Source: Microterricola viridarii
GTDB lineage: Bacteria > Actinomycetota > Actinomycetes > Actinomycetales > Microbacteriaceae
Direction of reading: 5' to 3'
Assembly (NCBI RefSeq): GCF_900104895.1
Contig: NZ_LT629742.1
Location: forward strand, 496,001 to 560,000
Length of the DNA: 64,000 bases
The notes beneath the pieces are model-generated. The model ran no database searches, was not told where the DNA came from, and saw only the letters and a program-made list of their open reading frames with translations. Below are positions 59,731 to 64,000 of the stretch, one piece after another. The number at the start of each line of letters is the position of its first letter. Positions within the stretch are counted from its first letter, which is position 1. Position numbers and translations under genes: made by a program.

Positions 59731-60339
59731 ATGATGGCTCCGACAGCGCGCTCGGTGGAGACGCGGGAGCGCATCCTCGCGGTGGCCGCAGAGGAGTTCG
59801 CAGACCGGGGTTACGCCGGCACGTCGATCGGCGGCATCGCCGAGCGGGCCGGCGTCGGCAAGGGCCTGGTGCAGTACCACTTCAAGGCCAAGGTCGACAT
59901 CGCCGTCACGCTTGTGCAGTCCACGTTCGCGCAGGCCCCGTTCGCCAACGTGGTCACCGTCGACCCGCCGCCGCGTGGGGTCGCCGCGATCGTCGCCTCG
60001 ATCCGCGCCGTCTCCCGGGCCTTCCGCGACAACGTCCGCGTGCGGGCCGCCGTGCGCCTCGTGCGCGAGTACGACATCATCCCCGTCGTCTTCCCCACGC
60101 CCTACGTCGGCTGGATGGCCGTGATGGCGCAGTGCCTGCGCGATGCGACGGATGCCGGCGACATCCCGCCCGGCCTCGACTTCGAGACGGAGGGCTGGCA
60201 CCTGGTCGCCACCTTCACGGGGGTGCAGGAGACCTCGCAGCGGCTCACCCAGCGCGAGGACCTGCCCGAGCGAATCGAGGAGATGCTGCAGCGCCAACTG
60301 CGCCTGCTCGGCGTCATCGACCCGCAGAGGTTTCTGTGA
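59731..60339 (+). CDS. TetR-family regulator resembling gamma-butyrolactone receptors
   Basis: 202 residues. The N-terminal helix-turn-helix reads ILAVAAEEFADRGYAGTSIGG, then IAERAGVGKGLVQYHFKAK. The ligand-domain ending WHLVATFTGVQETSQRLTQREDLPERIEEML resembles ScbR/ArpA-type gamma-butyrolactone receptors, where the conserved tryptophan and the FTGxQxxSxxxxxRxDLxxRI pattern line the lactone pocket. No AfsA-like butyrolactone synthase gene is nearby. GAGGAG lies upstream of the ATG; the methionine two codons in could also start. Confidence 0.75.
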   Translation: MMAPTARSVETRERILAVAAEEFADRGYAGTSIGGIAERAGVGKGLVQYHFKAKVDIAVTLVQSTFAQAPFANVVTVDPPPRGVAAIVASIRAVSRAFRDNVRVRAAVRLVREYDIIPVVFPTPYVGWMAVMAQCLRDATDAGDIPPGLDFETEGWHLVATFTGVQETSQRLTQREDLPERIEEMLQRQLRLLGVIDPQRFL

Positions 60340-60366
60340 GCCGCATCTGGCGCTGTACACAAAATA

Positions 60367-60382
60367 TAGTACGATCGTACTA
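60367..60382. promoter_or_regulatory. orphan 16-bp perfect palindrome, probable operator
   Basis: TAGTACGATCGTACTA is fully symmetric and embedded in an A+T-rich patch (AAAATA upstream). It overlaps a TATAGT that could be a -10 box. It looks like a TetR-type operator but lies downstream of both flanking convergent TetR genes, where there is nothing obvious to control. Confidence 0.5.
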
Positions 60383-60485
60383 AGGGACACGCTCGGCCGG
60401 GGGACGCGAGCTGGTGCCGGCGGCACAGGGGGGAACAGTCGCCGGTGCCCCCTTGCTCCCCGCGCAGCTTCGCCGCCGTGCTGCC

Positions 60486-61148
60486 TCAGGCCGGCCAGCC
60501 CTCCCGCGCGAGCAGGGTGATCGTGCGTGCCAGCCAGGCCTCGTAGTCGGCCTGACTCCAGCCGGACTCCCGCACCAGTTGCCCGTAGCTCTCCGGTGAC
60601 ACGAGAAAGGACAGCGCCTCGGCCAGGCGCGCTGGCGGAACGCTGGCCGCCACCATGCCGCGCTCGGTCAGCACGGCGACGAGCGTGTGGAAGTCGGCGC
60701 GGCGTCGCTGCTGCAGAGCGGCGAGCTCCTCGGCGACGACCGAGTCGGACGAGGCGGCGGCGAGGAATGCGGCCCAGAGCCGGCTGCTGCGCCGGTTGGC
60801 CTCGGCCACGAAGTGCACGATCCCGCGGAGGTAGTCGGCGTCATCCGCCGTCTCGGTGATGGCGGCGATGGGCTCGTGGTCGGCGAGCGAGTCGCGCCCC
60901 TCGCGGCCGGCGAAGCTCTGCTCGAAGGCGGCCAGCAGCAGGTCGCGCTTGGGGCCGTTCAGCTTCACGGTCTCCACGGAGACGCCCGCGGCCCTCGCGA
61001 TGTCGGCGAGCGAGGTGCCGCCGTAGCCGGTGGCCGAGAAGCACTCGGCTGCGGCCTCGAGGATGCGGCGTCGCGTCTCGGCTGCCTGGCCGGCGCGCAG
61101 GGAGGAGTTGTAGCTGCGCGTGGCGGGCGGGGCAATCTCATCCGACAT
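60486..61148 (-). CDS. TetR/AcrR-family regulator
   Basis: 220 residues. The helix-turn-helix reads ILEAAAECFSATGYGGTSLA then DIARAAGVSVETVKLNGPKRDLL. The helical C-terminal domain is not assignable. Start at the ATG at 61148, with GGGAGG 9 nt upstream. It is divergent from the glycosyltransferase gene, with 110 bp of A+T-richer DNA between, so it probably represses that gene. Confidence 0.85.
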   Translation of the reverse strand: MSDEIAPPATRSYNSSLRAGQAAETRRRILEAAAECFSATGYGGTSLADIARAAGVSVETVKLNGPKRDLLLAAFEQSFAGREGRDSLADHEPIAAITETADDADYLRGIVHFVAEANRRSSRLWAAFLAAASSDSVVAEELAALQQRRRADFHTLVAVLTERGMVAASVPPARLAEALSFLVSPESYGQLVRESGWSQADYEAWLARTITLLAREGWPA

Positions 61149-61258
61149 ATTGACTGGCCTCCCAAGGTAGTGAATACTTCTGCGGTACAAACAATTCTAG
61201 TGCGCACACCAGTCGGGTCTGGCGGGTGCCCATCTTCCCCATCTCTGAGAGACGCGTC

Positions 61259-62559
61259 ATGACCTCCTACTTGATCTGCAGCACCCCCGTCCACGGCCAC
61301 GTCACGCCGTTGCTCGCCGTCTCGCGCCACCTGGTGGCGCGGGGGCACCGAGTGCGCTTCCTGACCGGCGCCCGCTACCGCGACGCCGTGACCGCCACCG
61401 GCGCCGAGCACCTGCAGCTGCCGGCGGAGGCCGACTACGACGACACCAACATGGATGCCGCGTTCCCCGGACGGGTCGGCAAGAGCGGCGTGCCCGGCAT
61501 CCGCTGGGATATCAGCAACATCTTCTTGAAGCCGGCGCCCGCCCAGATCCGAGCCGTCGATGAGGCGGTGCTCGCCGAGCCGACCGACGCCATCCTGGTG
61601 GAGAGCATGTTCATCGGCTCGATGGGGCTGCTGGCCCGCCCCCGGGCGGAGCGCCCCGCCATCGTCAGCCTGGGCATCATCCCGCTCGGGCTGGGCAGCG
61701 TCGACACGGCGCCATTCGGCCTCGGCATCCTGCCCAAGCCCGGCCTCGCCGGCCGCCTGCGCAACGCCGCGCTCCGGGTGGTCACCGAGAAGTTCATCTT
61801 CGGCGGGCTGCAGAAGGAGGCCGCGGCGATGATCCTCGCCACGACGGGCCGCCCGCTCGACGTCTTCTTCATGAGCGGCGCCTCGCAGGCCGACGCGATC
61901 GTGCAGTTCACCGTCGCCGACTTCGAGTACCCGCGCCGCGAGCTGCCCGAGACCGTTCACTTCGTCGGGCCCGTCTCGCGCACCACCCCGAGCGTGACGC
62001 CGCTGCCGGCGTGGTGGGGCGAGCTCGACGGCTCCCGCCCCGTCGTGCACGTGAGCCAGGGCACCGTGGCGAACAAGGACTACGAGGAGCTCATCGCGCC
62101 CGCCATGCGCGGGCTGGCCGGAGAGGACGTGCTGGTGCTGGTGAGCACCGGCGGGCGCCCGGTCGAGAGTCTGCCGCAGCCGCTGCCCGCCAACGTGCGC
62201 GCCGCCGAGTATCTGCCCTACGACGCGCTGCTGCCGCTCACCGACGTGTTCGTCAGCAACGGCGGCTACGGCGGGGTGCACTACGCGCTCGAGCACGGGG
62301 TGCCGCTCGTGGTCGCCGGCACCACCGAGGACAAACTTGAGGTGAACGCCCGCGTGGAGTGGGCGGGCGTCGGCGTGAACCTGCGCAGCCACAAGCCGGC
62401 GCCGGATGCCGTCGCAGCCGCCGTGCGCACGGTGCTGGTCGACCCGGGCTACGCCGCGCGCAGCCGGGCGATTGGCGCGCAGATCACCGCGTCCAGTGGG
62501 TTGGCCGGGCTCGAGGAGGTCGTGCAGACGCTGACCGCCCAGGCCGCCGTGCGCCGGTA
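61259..62559 (+). CDS. GT1-family glycosyltransferase (MGT/UGT-like)
   Basis: 433 residues with the GT-B fold. The N-terminal STPVHGHVTPLLAVSRHLVARGHRVRFL region binds the acceptor. The C-terminal donor motif is FVSNGGYGGVHYALEHGVPL, followed by VVAGTTEDKLEVNARVEWAGVG, the bacterial form of the PSPG box. Such enzymes transfer a sugar from a UDP or dTDP donor to small hydrophobic molecules such as macrolides, often for detoxification. It is divergent from a TetR regulator, consistent with substrate-induced expression. Confidence 0.87.
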
Positions 62560-62609
62560 GGCCCGGGCGCTCGCCGGCCGGGTGGCCGGGTGGCCGGGCG
62601 GCTGGGCAG

Positions 62610-63008
62610 CTAGGCCGTCTGGCTCGTCGGGGGAGCCTCGGAGGCGAGGATCTCGGCCGCGTTGCTGTCGATCCACGACATCAGCGGCAACAGGTGCGCG
62701 CTGAGCTCCCGACCACGGGCGGTGAGACTGTAGTCGACCCGCGGCGGGATCACCGCCTGCGCCTCGCGCAGCACGAAGCCGTCGCGCTCGAGGGTGCGCA
62801 GCGTCTGCGCCAGCATCTTCTCGCTGATGCCCTCGATGCCGCGGCGGAGCTCGCCCCAGCGGTGCGACTCGCGCGAGAGCGCCAGCAGCACGAGCACGCC
62901 CCACTTGCTCGTGACATGGTCGAGAACGGTCCGGCTCGGGCACGCCGCCGGGAAGATTCCCTCGGTCGTTCCCGGGATTGCCTGCAGCTGCACATTTCTT
63001 ACCGTCAC
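62610..63008 (-). CDS. HxlR-family regulator
   Basis: 132 residues. The HxlR winged helix is visible: SRTVLDHVTSKWGVLVLLAL, ESHRWGELRRGIEGISEKML, AQTLRTLERDGFVLREA and PPRVDYSLTARGREL. The cysteine in FPAACPSR could be a redox sensor, as in QorR/YodB-type members. TAAGGT (63020-63015, minus) lies 6 nt before the GTG. It is divergent from a QorB-like gene, a known pairing in which the regulator represses the quinone reductase. Confidence 0.9.
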   Translation of the reverse strand: MTVRNVQLQAIPGTTEGIFPAACPSRTVLDHVTSKWGVLVLLALSRESHRWGELRRGIEGISEKMLAQTLRTLERDGFVLREAQAVIPPRVDYSLTARGRELSAHLLPLMSWIDSNAAEILASEAPPTSQTA

Positions 63009-63012
63009 GTAT

Positions 63013-63035
63013 GTACCTTACCAAAAGGTGGGTAC
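63013..63035. promoter_or_regulatory. HxlR operator overlapping its own promoter
   Basis: GTACC (63013-63017) and GGTAC (63031-63035) are the ends of an imperfect inverted repeat with inner TTACC/GGTG. The element overlaps the minus-strand -10 box (63020-63015). The GTAC...GTAC layout is typical of HxlR/QorR/YodB sites. Confidence 0.6.
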
Positions 63036-63137
63036 CTGCGGATGGGAAGTATCCCGGACCGATGCCGGTTGTACCGGGAAGCGGCCGGAGCGGCCGCGGA
63101 TCTCGCCGCCCGTCTGGGCGGGCTCGAAAGGAAGACC

Positions 63138-64000
<863 letters not shown>

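Overview
The window is G+C-rich, densely packed DNA with no rRNA, phage, insertion sequence or CRISPR array. It looks like the chromosome of an actinobacterium, most probably Microbacteriaceae (Leifsonia/Cryobacterium-like). The evidence is the menaquinone/cytochrome-c biogenesis gene order, a 32-residue bS22-type ribosomal protein, a BldC-like regulator, DUF4229 and GAP-family genes, and many predicted leaderless genes whose TAnnnT -10 box lies 5-8 nt before an ATG or GTG start.

Layout. 1-3.5 kb: VOC and MmcQ/YjbR proteins, tRNA-Arg(ACG), and a coupled MalY/PatB C-S lyase plus MetY sulfhydrylase pair. 3.5-9.7 kb: deaminase, acyl-CoA ligase, transglycosylase-like cell-wall protein, and a TetR/DHA2 efflux pair with a well-formed operator. 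9.7-16 kb: methyltransferase-like membrane protein, small basic protein, MarR regulator, XRE-cupin regulator divergent from a thioredoxin-reductase-like enzyme, and a winged-helix regulator preceded by a predicted 33-residue leaderless ORF. 16-25.9 kb: upp, tadA, glutamine amidotransferase, CDF transporter, proC, two tandem UPF0114 membrane proteins, KtrA/KtrB potassium uptake, an ArsR-type regulator, BldC-like protein, bS22, glutaredoxin-like and Dabb proteins.

26.1-34 kb holds a six-gene operon: cytoplasmic-looking arylsulfatase, HAD phosphatase, SulP anion transporter, MscS channel, ClC channel and GAP-family membrane protein. I regard it as the best candidate here for an undescribed system, built around intracellular sulfate release and anion handling. 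A copper-type chaperone behind a CsoR-like operator follows.

34.5-54.9 kb is mostly housekeeping: an archaeal-type aspartyl-tRNA synthetase, system II cytochrome c maturation (ResA, CcdA, ResB, CcsB), and most of menaquinone synthesis (MenF, D, C, E, B, A, G plus a polyprenyl diphosphate synthase). A PPK2 and a ferredoxin-NADP reductase-like flavoprotein are also here. Together they supply quinone and cytochrome c for respiration. MenH and the DHNA-CoA thioesterase are not recognisable in the window.

55-64 kb: two alpha/beta hydrolases, a NUDIX enzyme and YajQ, LacI regulator, tRNA-Tyr, a gamma-butyrolactone-receptor-like TetR, a second TetR divergent from a glycosyltransferase, and an HxlR/QorB-like pair that runs off the end. 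Unexplained non-coding structure includes a possible small RNA near 12.5 kb, an orphan 16-bp palindrome at 60.37 kb, a symmetric bidirectional -10 element at 19.13 kb, and an over-used GGATGCC/GGCATCC word.
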